Shown here one piece after another: positions 1 to 7,544 of a stretch of DNA of 64,000 bases. Source of the DNA: a bacterium 1XD42-1 (GTDB lineage: Bacteria > Bacillota > Clostridia > Oscillospirales > Ruminococcaceae). The translations under genes were made by a program, and so were the position numbers. How positions within the stretch are numbered: the stretch's first letter is position 1; each line of letters starts with the position of its first letter. The notes under the pieces are model-generated. The model had not been told where the DNA came from. It ran no database searches and was given only the letters and a program-made list of their open reading frames with translations. The stretch covers positions 19,396 to 83,395 of the forward strand of contig RAZJ01000011.1 of assembly GCA_003612625.1 (NCBI GenBank). Direction: 5' to 3'.

Positions 1-714
1 CATTTTCTTTTTTACTTCTTCTTTTGATTTCGTCCTATTATATTCCAGCCTGGCAAATATTCGCCGCAAGTCGTGACATTGGAAGCCTAGTTGTTTTGAT
101 TTTTTCTGTAGATAGATAGCAGAATAAAAAACCTTTTTGTGTGACTGCGTTGTATGGATGAGCGTTGTTAGATTTTTATATAGTTTTGGAAAGGCTTTTT
201 TATTTATGGTTACAGTTTCTAAATTCCCCCCTTTCCCTACAAACTGGAATATCATTTTTTCTGTGGTTATGGTACAGTCATTTACTTTTATTTGTGCCAA
301 TTCAAAAACCCGTAACCCTGTAGCAATCATTACTTGATAACTTAACCTTAGTTTTATATTCTTGATATGATGGACTGCGTTAAGAATATCCTTGTAATGA
401 ATAACCCTTGACTTTCTATATCGCCTATGGCGTTTCTTTTCTAGTTCCTTGATTTTTCTCTTTGTCGTTTCTGAAAGGGTAATGTGTTGGAACTGACAAA
501 AGTGATAAAAAGCGTTCTTAGATTGTGAAAAGGTATTTTTATGTTTGATGGTTGCCAGCGCTTCTAATACCTTATCAATATCCAATCGCAGGGGGGCTGT
601 GGCGTTTTGAGTGGCCAATAAAACGCAAAGACGGTCATAATAGGTTCTGACAGTATTGGGACGGTAGGACTTACTTAAATAGCCTTTATATGCGGTCAGC
701 AAATTATAAAGCAA
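1..714 (-). CDS. Tyrosine recombinase/integrase (3' end beyond window)
   Basis: An uninterrupted minus-strand frame runs from a TTG codon at 714 to the left edge (238 codons) and continues outside the window. It has tyrosine-recombinase hallmarks: an N-terminal SAM-like region (about residues 1-80), box I 'TGLRVFEL' with catalytic Arg135, a Lys161 in 'GKGGN', and box II 'HDLRR' with His214 and Arg217. The last His and the nucleophilic Tyr would lie off the edge. TTG was chosen because an AAGGTG ribosome-binding site lies 8-9 bases upstream and a TGA stop precedes it in frame. Composition is AT-rich, like the neighbouring serine recombinase and unlike the core genes. The role (element excision/integration, or an internal Xer-like switch) cannot be decided without the rest of the element. 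Confidence 0.85.
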   Translation of the reverse strand, partial: MLYNLLTAYKGYLSKSYRPNTVRTYYDRLCVLLATQNATAPLRLDIDKVLEALATIKHKNTFSQSKNAFYHFCQFQHITLSETTKRKIKELEKKRHRRYRKSRVIHYKDILNAVHHIKNIKLRLSYQVMIATGLRVFELAQIKVNDCTITTEKMIFQFVGKGGNLETVTINKKAFPKLYKNLTTLIHTTQSHKKVFYSAIYLQKKSKQLGFQCHDLRRIFARLEYNRTKSKEEVKKKM

Positions 715-734
715 AAAACATCACACCTTTTCCG

Positions 735-766
735 TGCCATAATATATATAAATATATATTATGGCA
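735..766. repeat. Near-perfect 32-bp AT-rich palindrome upstream of the integrase
   Basis: The arms TGCCATAATATATAT (735-749) and its reverse complement (752-766) pair over 15 bp around a 2-base centre. The site lies 21-52 bases before the integrase start codon. It overlaps where a promoter would sit (TATAAT-like words on both strands), so it could be an operator. Alternatively it could be the recombinase core site, since tyrosine recombinases bind inverted arms. The rest of 767-936 shows no gene. Confidence 0.7.
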
Positions 767-936
767 TTATCTAATAATATTCCATTTTTGAGAAAATCAG
801 CCTTTTAAGGGATGTAACACGCTGTAACGGTGATGTAATGAATTATATTTGCTTTAGTCTTTCTGTTACACCTTTGTTACAATTCGTAAGGGGGTAGGCT
901 ATTTAGGTAAGGAAGTGAGATAAATAGACATAAAAT

Positions 937-968
937 AAAAAGCTATAGTTAAAAAACTATAGCTTTTA
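937..968 (-). terminator. Terminator after the serine recombinase
   Basis: The inverted repeat AAAAGCTATAGTT / AACTATAGCTTTT lies 40 bases past the recombinase stop, with A/T runs on both sides. It can act in both directions. Confidence 0.65.
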
Positions 969-1007
969 TCTGTAGAAATAATAAGAAAATTTAATGTTTA
1001 TAACTTC

Positions 1008-2558
1008 CTATCTTTTTATTGTTTTTTCTTTCCCTTTATGCTCTGTATTATAAAATTCACAATTACTGACAATAACGTTTTCTTTATCACTATATATTTG
1101 AATTTTAGAAACGAAGCGAAATAAAAATTCTTTCTTTTCCTCTCTTGATAATTGTACCCAGTTTTCTTTTATATTCCCTATTATTTGATTTACCCTTTCA
1201 TAGTCAATTTCCTCATATTTTTCAGGTTGTAAGTTAAGCGTTTTTTGACGCAAAAGCATTAACTGTTCATCTAAGGCGTTTCTAAAGTTTTGGTATTCTT
1301 CTATTGATATTTCATCTTTCAAAAACAGGGTTTTAATTTCTTTTATCCGTTTTTCTACTTTAGTAATTTCATATTCTATCTCTTTTAATTCTTTACATTT
1401 TTCCTCAACTTGTTTTTCCTCTAAAATATGTGGTGCTGGCTGGAAAGGCTCTATTTGTGACATGTAATCTAAAAAAGCAGCTTCTACCTTATTCTGTGAA
1501 ATATTATGACAATCACAATTTCCATTTTTGCTATTGTAACAGTAATAATTTACATATAATGTATCTGTTTTACTCTTTGGGTCTTTATGTTGATTCGTTC
1601 CCATTTTTGCCCCACACTTAGCACAAAACAAACTTCCTAAAAAATAAGTATTTTCTTTTGGATAACATTTCTTCTGATAACGTTTTCTGTTTTTTATTAT
1701 TTCCTGAGCACGGTAAAAGATTTCCTCATCTAAAAATGGTGTATGCTTTCCATCGGCTTCAAAATTAGACGATGTCCCATTTACTTTATATCTTATTTTC
1801 CCAATATATAGTGGATTTGTTAAAATAGAACAAATAGTCGATTGACACCATTTTCCATTTCTCTTTGTTGGTATTCCTTTAGAAATTAAATCTTTAACTA
1901 TTTGTGTCATTGAATACCCGTTTAAATACTTTTCGAATATCTCTAGTATTATTTGTTTTTCTTCTTCATTTATAACTAATTCTCCGCTTCCTTCTATATA
2001 ATCATACCCATATACACCATTACAGTTTGTATAGTTTCCCTCACGGGTTTTTTGCTCATATCCAAAGGCAACCCGTTCCGCTAAATTCTCTCGTTCAAAT
2101 TCTGCAAAGATTCCTATAATTTTAATAAACATGCGGCCCACTGCATTTGATGTATCTAATTTTTCCGTTAGAGAATTAAAACAACAATTGTTTTCTTCAA
2201 ATAACTCTATTAACTCTATTAGATTTTTAACGCTTCTTGTTAGTCTATCCAATTTATATACTAACACATTATTAACTTTTCCTGAGTTTACATCCGCTAT
2301 TAAACGTTGTACCTCTGGCCTTCCTTCAATATCCTTTCCACTTTTTCCATCGTCAATATAGAAATCTATTATATCCCAATCATTAACGATTGCATAATTC
2401 TTTAATTTTTCTATTTGTGCCGGAATTGAAAAACCTTCTTTTGCCTGCTCCGCTGTACTTACTCGAATATAAATTGCTGTTCTTAGCTTTGCCTTTAGAT
2501 ATATCCCACTGTATACATTCAAAGCCTCTTTTTTAATTGTTGTCACGTTTTTTTTCAT
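1008..2558 (-). CDS. Large serine recombinase (site-specific integrase)
   Basis: A 516-residue large serine recombinase. The N-terminal resolvase domain (about 25-170) carries the catalytic motif 'YIRVS' with nucleophile Ser34, 'KLDRLTR' at 102-108, and the 'FAEFERE' helix near 151-157. A recombinase domain follows (about 180-300, 'NPLYIGKIRY' at 248-257). A zinc ribbon comes next (Cys312, Cys315, Cys340, Cys348/Cys350), then a coiled coil (about 375-440) typical of phage and transposon serine integrases. It probably catalyses insertion and excision of the element whose right end lies near 2,910. The start has an AGGGAGAGTG ribosome-binding site. It follows the 45-residue ORF at 2596-2733 by 37 bases and ends at a hairpin terminator. 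AT-rich codon use marks it as foreign to the dacF-isc neighbourhood. Confidence 0.95.
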   Translation of the reverse strand: MKKNVTTIKKEALNVYSGIYLKAKLRTAIYIRVSTAEQAKEGFSIPAQIEKLKNYAIVNDWDIIDFYIDDGKSGKDIEGRPEVQRLIADVNSGKVNNVLVYKLDRLTRSVKNLIELIELFEENNCCFNSLTEKLDTSNAVGRMFIKIIGIFAEFERENLAERVAFGYEQKTREGNYTNCNGVYGYDYIEGSGELVINEEEKQIILEIFEKYLNGYSMTQIVKDLISKGIPTKRNGKWCQSTICSILTNPLYIGKIRYKVNGTSSNFEADGKHTPFLDEEIFYRAQEIIKNRKRYQKKCYPKENTYFLGSLFCAKCGAKMGTNQHKDPKSKTDTLYVNYYCYNSKNGNCDCHNISQNKVEAAFLDYMSQIEPFQPAPHILEEKQVEEKCKELKEIEYEITKVEKRIKEIKTLFLKDEISIEEYQNFRNALDEQLMLLRQKTLNLQPEKYEEIDYERVNQIIGNIKENWVQLSREEKKEFLFRFVSKIQIYSDKENVIVSNCEFYNTEHKGKEKTIKR

Positions 2559-2595
2559 AAAAATTCACTCTCCCTATAATTTTAGAAATCATAGG

Positions 2596-2733
2596 TTAGT
2601 TTTTAGGTTTGCTTTTTAATATTCTAGGAACTGTTGTTTTATAGAAGAATTTCATTATTTCTATTTGAGTATCCCTGGTTATTGTTGGCTTTTGGATTGC
2701 TATATTTTTTTTATTGTTTTTTTCTTGTATCAT
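2596..2733 (-). CDS. Small protein upstream of the serine recombinase (45 aa)
   Basis: An ATG at 2733 with a GGGAG ribosome-binding site six bases upstream opens a 45-codon frame ending in TAA at 2596, just before the recombinase. The product is basic (many Lys) and Asn-rich at the N-terminus, with a hydrophobic-aromatic stretch 'IMKFFYKTTVPRIL' near residues 26-39. I do not recognise a domain. Position (co-directional, 37 bases upstream of a serine integrase) suggests an accessory protein of the element, such as a directionality or regulatory factor, but that is inference. The good ribosome-binding site is the main evidence that it is real. Confidence 0.6.
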   Translation of the reverse strand: MIQEKNNKKNIAIQKPTITRDTQIEIMKFFYKTTVPRILKSKPKN

Positions 2734-2810
2734 ATTATCTCCCTACCTTTCAATAAATCATAATGAAAGGGGGAGAAACTTTAGAACAAAACATAGATGT
2801 ATTAACATAG

Positions 2811-2904
2811 AAAAAAGCCACAATTTCCATTGTAGCTTTTTACATATTATTCGTTATATATGTCAAAAAGCTACAATATTAAGCAAATATTTTTGTAGCT
2901 TTTT
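2811..2904. repeat. Clustered inverted repeats at the element's right end
   Basis: The 12-base word TTGTAGCTTTTT or its complement occurs at 2830-2841, 2865-2876 and 2893-2904, with a one-mismatch copy at 2812-2823. They form two hairpins, 2811-2842 and 2865-2904, just inside the junction with dacF. They may be recombinase arm sites or terminators insulating the element. The rest of 2734-2906 holds no convincing gene. Confidence 0.65.
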
Positions 2905-2906
2905 AA

Positions 2907-3590
2907 CTATACGATTTTATTTGTATTCACCAGCTGGGTTTCCCCATTGCGTAAAGAGGACATCCATATTTTAGAATACTCACTAATCAGCGGATACTGT
3001 AATAAAGCCCGGCTCATTAAGGCAATATCCCGGGCCGTCGATACATGGCCTTCCGCATCTAAGCCTGTGGCATTCATAAAATGGGTATTTTCCATTCCTA
3101 ATTCTTCTGCACGGGCATTCATCCGATCTACAAAAGCATCTTCACTTCCCGCTACCAGTTCCGCCAAATCTACTGCTGCATCATTAGCGCTGGCGATTGC
3201 AGTTGCTTTCAATAAATCATCTACACTCATTTCCTCACCAGGCTCCAGCCATATTTGACTTCCACCCATGGAGGCTGCATATTCCGAACAGGCTACCATA
3301 TCTGTCAAACGGATCTGCCCTGATTCAATGGCTTCCATCGTTAAAAGCAATGTCATTACTTTTGTAATGGATGCAGGCGGCATTGGTTCATCCGGATTTT
3401 TCTCGAATAATACACGGCCTGTATCCTGTTCCATTAAGATGGCAGAACGAGCTGGCAAAGTTTCGTCTGCTTTTGCAGCAGTTTCCAATACATCCATCTC
3501 AATATTTTCTATGGTATCTTCTGCATATCCTGGCATCCCTACAACAACCAGGCTCAAAGCAGCAAACATTGCTGCCAGCTTTTTTTTCAT
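2907..3590 (-). pseudogene. dacF-type D-Ala-D-Ala carboxypeptidase, 3' part lost at element junction
   Basis: The N-terminal 227 residues of a penicillin-binding-protein-5-like DD-carboxypeptidase, which trims pentapeptide side chains of peptidoglycan. A signal peptide precedes 'GYAED'. Catalytic Ser74/Lys77 (SITK) and Ser134-Ala-Asn (SAN) are present. The frame stops right after 'VNTNKIV', where the family normally continues toward the KTG box, so the third active-site motif is missing. The stop codon lies in AT-rich element DNA. ATG 3590 is preferred over 3632 because GGGGGAG sits six bases before it and the signal peptide starts there. It lies downstream of iscU. A second, intact dacF lies at 30519-31631. 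It is probably inactive unless the element excises. Confidence 0.85.
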
Positions 3591-3712
3591 ATGGCTCCCC
3601 CTTCTGAACCCGCAAAAAAATGCGGATAGCATCCTTTTTTTGCTTAGTACATGTTTATGGAGGGGAAAGCCCGTTTATACATTTTTATAATTTATATTCC
3701 GGATTTTATTGT

Positions 3713-4138
3713 TTAATCTCCGCAGGCATGACATTCTTCCACTTTGCCTACAATCGGTTCCGGATCGACTCCCTGACGCTGATAATAATCGGTCAGCGCA
3801 GCTTTTACAGCTTGTTCCGCTAATACAGAACAATGGATTTTAGAGGCGGGCAAACCGTCTAACGCATCTACAACAGCCTGATTGGACAATTTCAAAGCAT
3901 CTTCAACCGTAGATCCTTTGATCATATCCGTAGCCATGGAGCTGGTTGCAATGGCAGCACCACAGCCAAAGGTTTTAAATTTGGCATCCTCAATGACGCC
4001 GTTTTGGATTTTTAAATACATTTTCATAATGTCGCCGCATTTTGCGTTCCCAACTTCTCCGACACCATTGGCATCCGGAATTTCTCCTACATTATGAGGG
4101 CTTGCAAAATGTTCCAATACTTTATCTGAATAGAGCAT
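3713..4138 (-). CDS. iscU: Iron-sulfur cluster scaffold protein, IscU/NifU-like
   Basis: A 141-residue cytosolic scaffold on which [2Fe-2S] clusters are built from sulfur delivered by the desulfurase encoded just upstream. The three cluster-ligand cysteines are visible: Cys34 (NAKCGD), Cys59 (FGCGAA) and Cys103 (IHCSVLAE), with the conserved Asp36 after the first. It ends in 'CHACGD', an extra C-terminal CxxC tail seen in the clostridial form. It is 33 bases downstream of iscS and surely co-transcribed. The pair makes a minimal clostridial ISC system; no iscA, hscBA or iscR is present in the window. Confidence 0.95.
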   Translation of the reverse strand: MLYSDKVLEHFASPHNVGEIPDANGVGEVGNAKCGDIMKMYLKIQNGVIEDAKFKTFGCGAAIATSSMATDMIKGSTVEDALKLSNQAVVDALDGLPASKIHCSVLAEQAVKAALTDYYQRQGVDPEPIVGKVEECHACGD

Positions 4139-4171
4139 AACAAAAAATTCCTTTCTATATGAAAAATAATT

Positions 4172-5377
4172 TTATTCCACACCCAGGGAAATCTTCTTTT
4201 TCCCATTTTGAATGTCTTCCCATAAAGGCGACATTTCACGGGTTTTCGTAATCACTTCTTTAACGGAAGCGATAATATGATCCACATCTTCCTCTGTGGT
4301 CCAGTCACTGATGGTCAAACGCAAAGATCCGTGGGCAACCTCATGGCATAAGCCCAAAGCCAGAAGGACATGGCTGGGGTCCAAAGAACCTGTTGTACAG
4401 GCGGAACCGGAAGAAGCACAAATCCCCCTCAAGTCCAGCCCCAATAAAATAGCTTCCCCTTCTGCGCCGACAAAAGACATATTGACATTTCCCATTAAAC
4501 GGCGGTTCCTGTCCCCATTTAAACGGCACATGGGAATATCAGAAAGGGCGTCAATAATACGATCCCGCATGGGAGTCACTTTTGCAATTTTACCGGGGAT
4601 ATCGGCACAGGCCAGCTCAATGGCCCGGCCCAATCCAACAATAGAAGCAACATTTTCAGTACCTGCCCGGCGGCCCCGCTCCTGTTCGCCGCCGTCAATC
4701 AGGTTGGGAATGACAATGCCTTTTTTCATATAAAGGGCGCCTACGCCTTTCGGGGCATGGATTTTGTGGCCGGACATGGACAACATATCAATATTTTGCT
4801 CCACCACATTGATAGGGACATTCCCCACGGCTTGTACCGCATCCGTATGGAATAAAACCCCGCGTTCCCGGCAAATTTTACCAATTTCAGGAATGGGCTG
4901 AATGGTGCCGATTTCATTATTGGCATACATAATGGAAACCAGGCCTGTATCCGGGCGGATTGCCTGGGCAACCTGTTCCGGCGTGACCAACCCCAAAGGG
5001 CCTACGGGCAGATAGGTAATTTCAAAGCCTTCTTTTTCCAGGGAGGCACAGGTATGCAGAATGGCATGATGTTCAAAAACCGTTGTAATCAGATGTTTTT
5101 TCCCTTTGGAAGCCAATTTATGCATAACGCCTTTTAAAGCCCAGTTATCTGCTTCGGAACCGCAGCCCGTAAAATAAATTTCCTGGGGCTGTGCGCCTAA
5201 AGCTTCCGCCATTTTTTTCCGGGCATCCTCTATGGCATGTCCAGCCTGGCGGCCCTTTTCATAAATACTGGAAGGATTGCCATAGCCCTCCTTCAGCCAG
5301 GGCAGCATGGCTTCCAAAACTTCGTCAGAAACTTGTGTTGTAGCGGCATTATCCGCATAAACGAAGCGTTTAGTCAT
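4172..5377 (-). CDS. iscS: Cysteine desulfurase (IscS/NifS family)
   Basis: A 401-residue PLP enzyme that takes sulfur from cysteine, leaving alanine and an enzyme persulfide passed to IscU. The PLP lysine is Lys205 in '[10 protein letters not shown]'. The persulfide cysteine is Cys327 in 'SSGSACTTG'. The N-terminal 'YADNAATT' and the '[11 protein letters not shown]' phosphate-binding region are intact. It is full length for the NifS/IscS class. It heads the iscS-iscU unit and has its own sigma-A promoter in the 137-base gap after rnhA. Confidence 0.96.
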   Translation of the reverse strand: MTKRFVYADNAATTQVSDEVLEAMLPWLKEGYGNPSSIYEKGRQAGHAIEDARKKMAEALGAQPQEIYFTGCGSEADNWALKGVMHKLASKGKKHLITTVFEHHAILHTCASLEKEGFEITYLPVGPLGLVTPEQVAQAIRPDTGLVSIMYANNEIGTIQPIPEIGKICRERGVLFHTDAVQAVGNVPINVVEQNIDMLSMSGHKIHAPKGVGALYMKKGIVIPNLIDGGEQERGRRAGTENVASIVGLGRAIELACADIPGKIAKVTPMRDRIIDALSDIPMCRLNGDRNRRLMGNVNMSFVGAEGEAILLGLDLRGICASSGSACTTGSLDPSHVLLALGLCHEVAHGSLRLTISDWTTEEDVDHIIASVKEVITKTREMSPLWEDIQNGKKKISLGVE

Positions 5378-5467
5378 AAAACACCATCCTATCTAAAATG
5401 ATACAGAAAAGGAACCTTCCCTGTACGATTTTTTACTTTTTAGGGGAAAAAATCCCTCTTTCTTCTA

Positions 5468-5496
5468 ATCATATACTATTTTAGTATAGATTGCAA
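5468..5496 (-). promoter_or_regulatory. iscSU promoter with a palindromic operator in its spacer
   Basis: On the minus strand, -35 TTGCAA (5491-5496) and -10 TATGAT (5468-5473) are 17 bases apart. Almost filling the spacer is a palindrome, TATACTA-TTT-TAGTATA (5472-5488), reaching into the -10. A protein bound here would block polymerase, so regulation by iron-sulfur or cysteine status is plausible. The regulator is not in the window. Confidence 0.75.
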
Positions 5497-5514
5497 GAGG
5501 GAAACGAAAATTTA

Positions 5515-5967
5515 TTAAAAGTCACCGGATCTGCGGACAGTTTCAATGGCAGCCACAGCCAGCGCGTCACACCGTTCATTTTCCGGATGGCCCGCATGGC
5601 CTTTGACCCAGCAGAAATGAACCTGATGCTTCTCCAGCAAAGGAACCAGTTGTTTCCACAGATCATCATTTTTTACCGGGCCGCCGCCAGCCAAACGCCA
5701 GTTTTTCTTCTGCCAGCTTGTAAGCCATCCCTTGGCAATGGCATCTGCTACATACTTTGAATCAGTGGTAAGGGTTACCTGACAGGGTTCTTTCAAAGCT
5801 TCTAAAGCGGTGATCACCGCCAGAAGCTCCATGCGGTTATTGGTTGTCGCCTTTGCCCCACCGGATAATTCTTTTTCATGGGGGCCAAACCGTAAAACAG
5901 CACCCCAGCCTCCAGGGCCTGGATTGCCGGAACAAGCCCCGTCTGTAAAAATTTCAATTTCTTTCAC
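5515..5967 (-). CDS. rnhA: Ribonuclease HI
   Basis: A 150-residue endonuclease that cleaves the RNA strand of RNA-DNA hybrids. The four acidic catalytic residues are in the standard order: Asp9 ([14 protein letters not shown]), Glu47 (NRMELLA), Asp69 (TTDSKYV) and Asp134 (ERCDALA). The basic handle region (WQKKNW, 85-90) is present, as in E. coli RNase HI, and the length matches. It is the gene upstream of iscS on the same strand, but iscS has its own promoter. Confidence 0.96.
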   Translation of the reverse strand: MKEIEIFTDGACSGNPGPGGWGAVLRFGPHEKELSGGAKATTNNRMELLAVITALEALKEPCQVTLTTDSKYVADAIAKGWLTSWQKKNWRLAGGGPVKNDDLWKQLVPLLEKHQVHFCWVKGHAGHPENERCDALAVAAIETVRRSGDF

Positions 5968-6071
5968 AGAATGCCTCCAACTTTTCCTATTTTACCTTTT
6001 AAGCTTATTGTATACGATTATTCTCTTTTTTACAAGTGCCGGTAGAGAAATCGTGAAAATTCGGGAAAATA

Positions 6072-6100
6072 TTGCACTTTTTTTAAAATTCTCTTATAAT
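6072..6100 (+). promoter_or_regulatory. Sigma-A promoter for the glycosyltransferase-rpoN pair
   Basis: -35 TTGCAC (6072-6077), a 17-base spacer, and -10 TATAAT (6095-6100), 34 bases before the GTG start at 6134. Confidence 0.75.
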
Positions 6101-6133
6101 GAAAAATGGAAGATGCGGAAAGGGGAGGGCTTT

Positions 6134-7480
6134 GTGGCCAGATTTGCTTTTTTAACAGAAGTCCGTGATTGTGAAAAATATCTGCCCCAGGCCATAGAAA
6201 GTATTTTAGGCCAGACCTGGCAGGATTTGGATTATTATATTACAGATGACGGTTCCCAGGACGGCACCCGGGAAATCATAAAAGCCTATGCAGCAAAAGA
6301 TCCGCGGATTATCCCTGATTTTTGTACCGGGGATATGCATGGGAATTTTAATAAAACCTTAAAACGAATTTATGAATCCGGCGCCGAATATTTTGCTTTA
6401 TTGGATGCAGATGACTGGTACGAACCGGATTTCGCACAGACGATGGTGGAGCTTCTGGAGCGTACCGGGGCTGATCTGGCAGAAGGAAAATTTACGGCCC
6501 ACTATGAAGAAGACGGTTCCCAGGAAGAACTGGTTGGCTTTGGCGAGGGCCTTTTAACCCTGGAAGAATTTACAGAAGATTTTGCCTGGTACAGTTTTTT
6601 TGATTCTGTCCAGCAATGGTGGTGTAAAGTTTACCGTCTTTCCCTTTTGCGGCAACTGGATCTGTTTGCAGATGCAGGCTGGGATACGGAATTTGTACTG
6701 CGCTACCGGGCCGGCTGTGGAAAATTCGCGGTTTGTGACCGGGCATTCCACCACTACCGGATACGGCAGGATTCCGACTGCCATAAACGGCTCCAAACCT
6801 TTGACGGCAGGCATGCTGCAAAGGCTTTGGCCTTGCAGCATGAAGCCCGTGAAAAGCTTCTGGCCGCAGGAAACTGCCGGAACCAGGAAAGCCGTTTAAT
6901 GGCTGCTTATCAGGATGTGAACGGCGTCCGGTGCAACATGATGCGCCTGTATGCCGGAGATGTGCCGGAAGCCCAGGCTGCCAGGGAGCTTTTATATTTA
7001 TTGCGCCTGCCTTTTCTGCCGGAGGCTTATGAATCCATACAAACCGCATTTGAAAAAACAGGCCGGTTATTTTTCGCCCAGCCGGAACAGTCCCGTCAGG
7101 CTATCAGCAGCATCCAGTCTTATTATGGCCGTTTTCTCCGCCAAATCTGGAAGCTGGAGGGACAAGGGCAAGAAAAATTTCTTTTTGAATGGCTTTGCCG
7201 GGTATTTCCCAATCTGGCGCTGTTTTTTGAATTAGAAGATCTGCCAATTCTCATGGTGGAAAAAGCGGTCCCCATATTAGAAGGGCGCTGGCGGGGAGCC
7301 ATTGCCGGCCTGCGCCAGGCACTTCCCCAGGAGCCGGAAGGGCTTTTACGGGCCTATGTCTGCGGCCTGATCCACCCAAGGGATCCCTTTATTCCCCGGT
7401 TCCTGGAAGCCAGACAGGGGACACTTTCCAAAAAGAAGCAAAAGTTTCTTGATTGCAAACGGGAAACAGGTTTGTTATAA
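6134..7480 (+). CDS. Family 2 glycosyltransferase with helical C-terminal region
   Basis: A 448-residue protein with an N-terminal GT-A fold. 'ITDDGSQDGT' (36-45) is the nucleotide-sugar-binding loop and 'LLDADD' (89-94) is the metal-binding DXD-type motif. The acceptor and product are unknown. The remaining ~220 residues look mostly helical and match no domain I recognise. GTG 6134 is chosen because GGGGAGGG lies just before it and the family N-terminus (ARFAFLTEVRD) follows directly; the longer frame from 5810 overlaps rnhA. No other polysaccharide genes are nearby, and it precedes rpoN by 64 bases, so both may share the promoter. Confidence 0.85.
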   Translation: MARFAFLTEVRDCEKYLPQAIESILGQTWQDLDYYITDDGSQDGTREIIKAYAAKDPRIIPDFCTGDMHGNFNKTLKRIYESGAEYFALLDADDWYEPDFAQTMVELLERTGADLAEGKFTAHYEEDGSQEELVGFGEGLLTLEEFTEDFAWYSFFDSVQQWWCKVYRLSLLRQLDLFADAGWDTEFVLRYRAGCGKFAVCDRAFHHYRIRQDSDCHKRLQTFDGRHAAKALALQHEAREKLLAAGNCRNQESRLMAAYQDVNGVRCNMMRLYAGDVPEAQAARELLYLLRLPFLPEAYESIQTAFEKTGRLFFAQPEQSRQAISSIQSYYGRFLRQIWKLEGQGQEKFLFEWLCRVFPNLALFFELEDLPILMVEKAVPILEGRWRGAIAGLRQALPQEPEGLLRAYVCGLIHPRDPFIPRFLEARQGTLSKKKQKFLDCKRETGLL

Positions 7481-7544
7481 TAAAAAGCAGAAAGACAGGG
7501 AGGGAAGGAGAAATATACAGGAACCGCCCGGAAAAGGAGGATTT

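Noticed and set aside
2811..2904. CRISPR-like repeats
   Set aside because: Only 12-base words in mixed orientation with irregular spacing and no cas genes; better explained as hairpins or recombinase sites.
5810..6133. N-terminal extension of the glycosyltransferase frame over rnhA
   Set aside because: It overlaps a clear gene on the other strand; the promoter and ribosome-binding site lie inside it and the family N-terminus starts at 6134.
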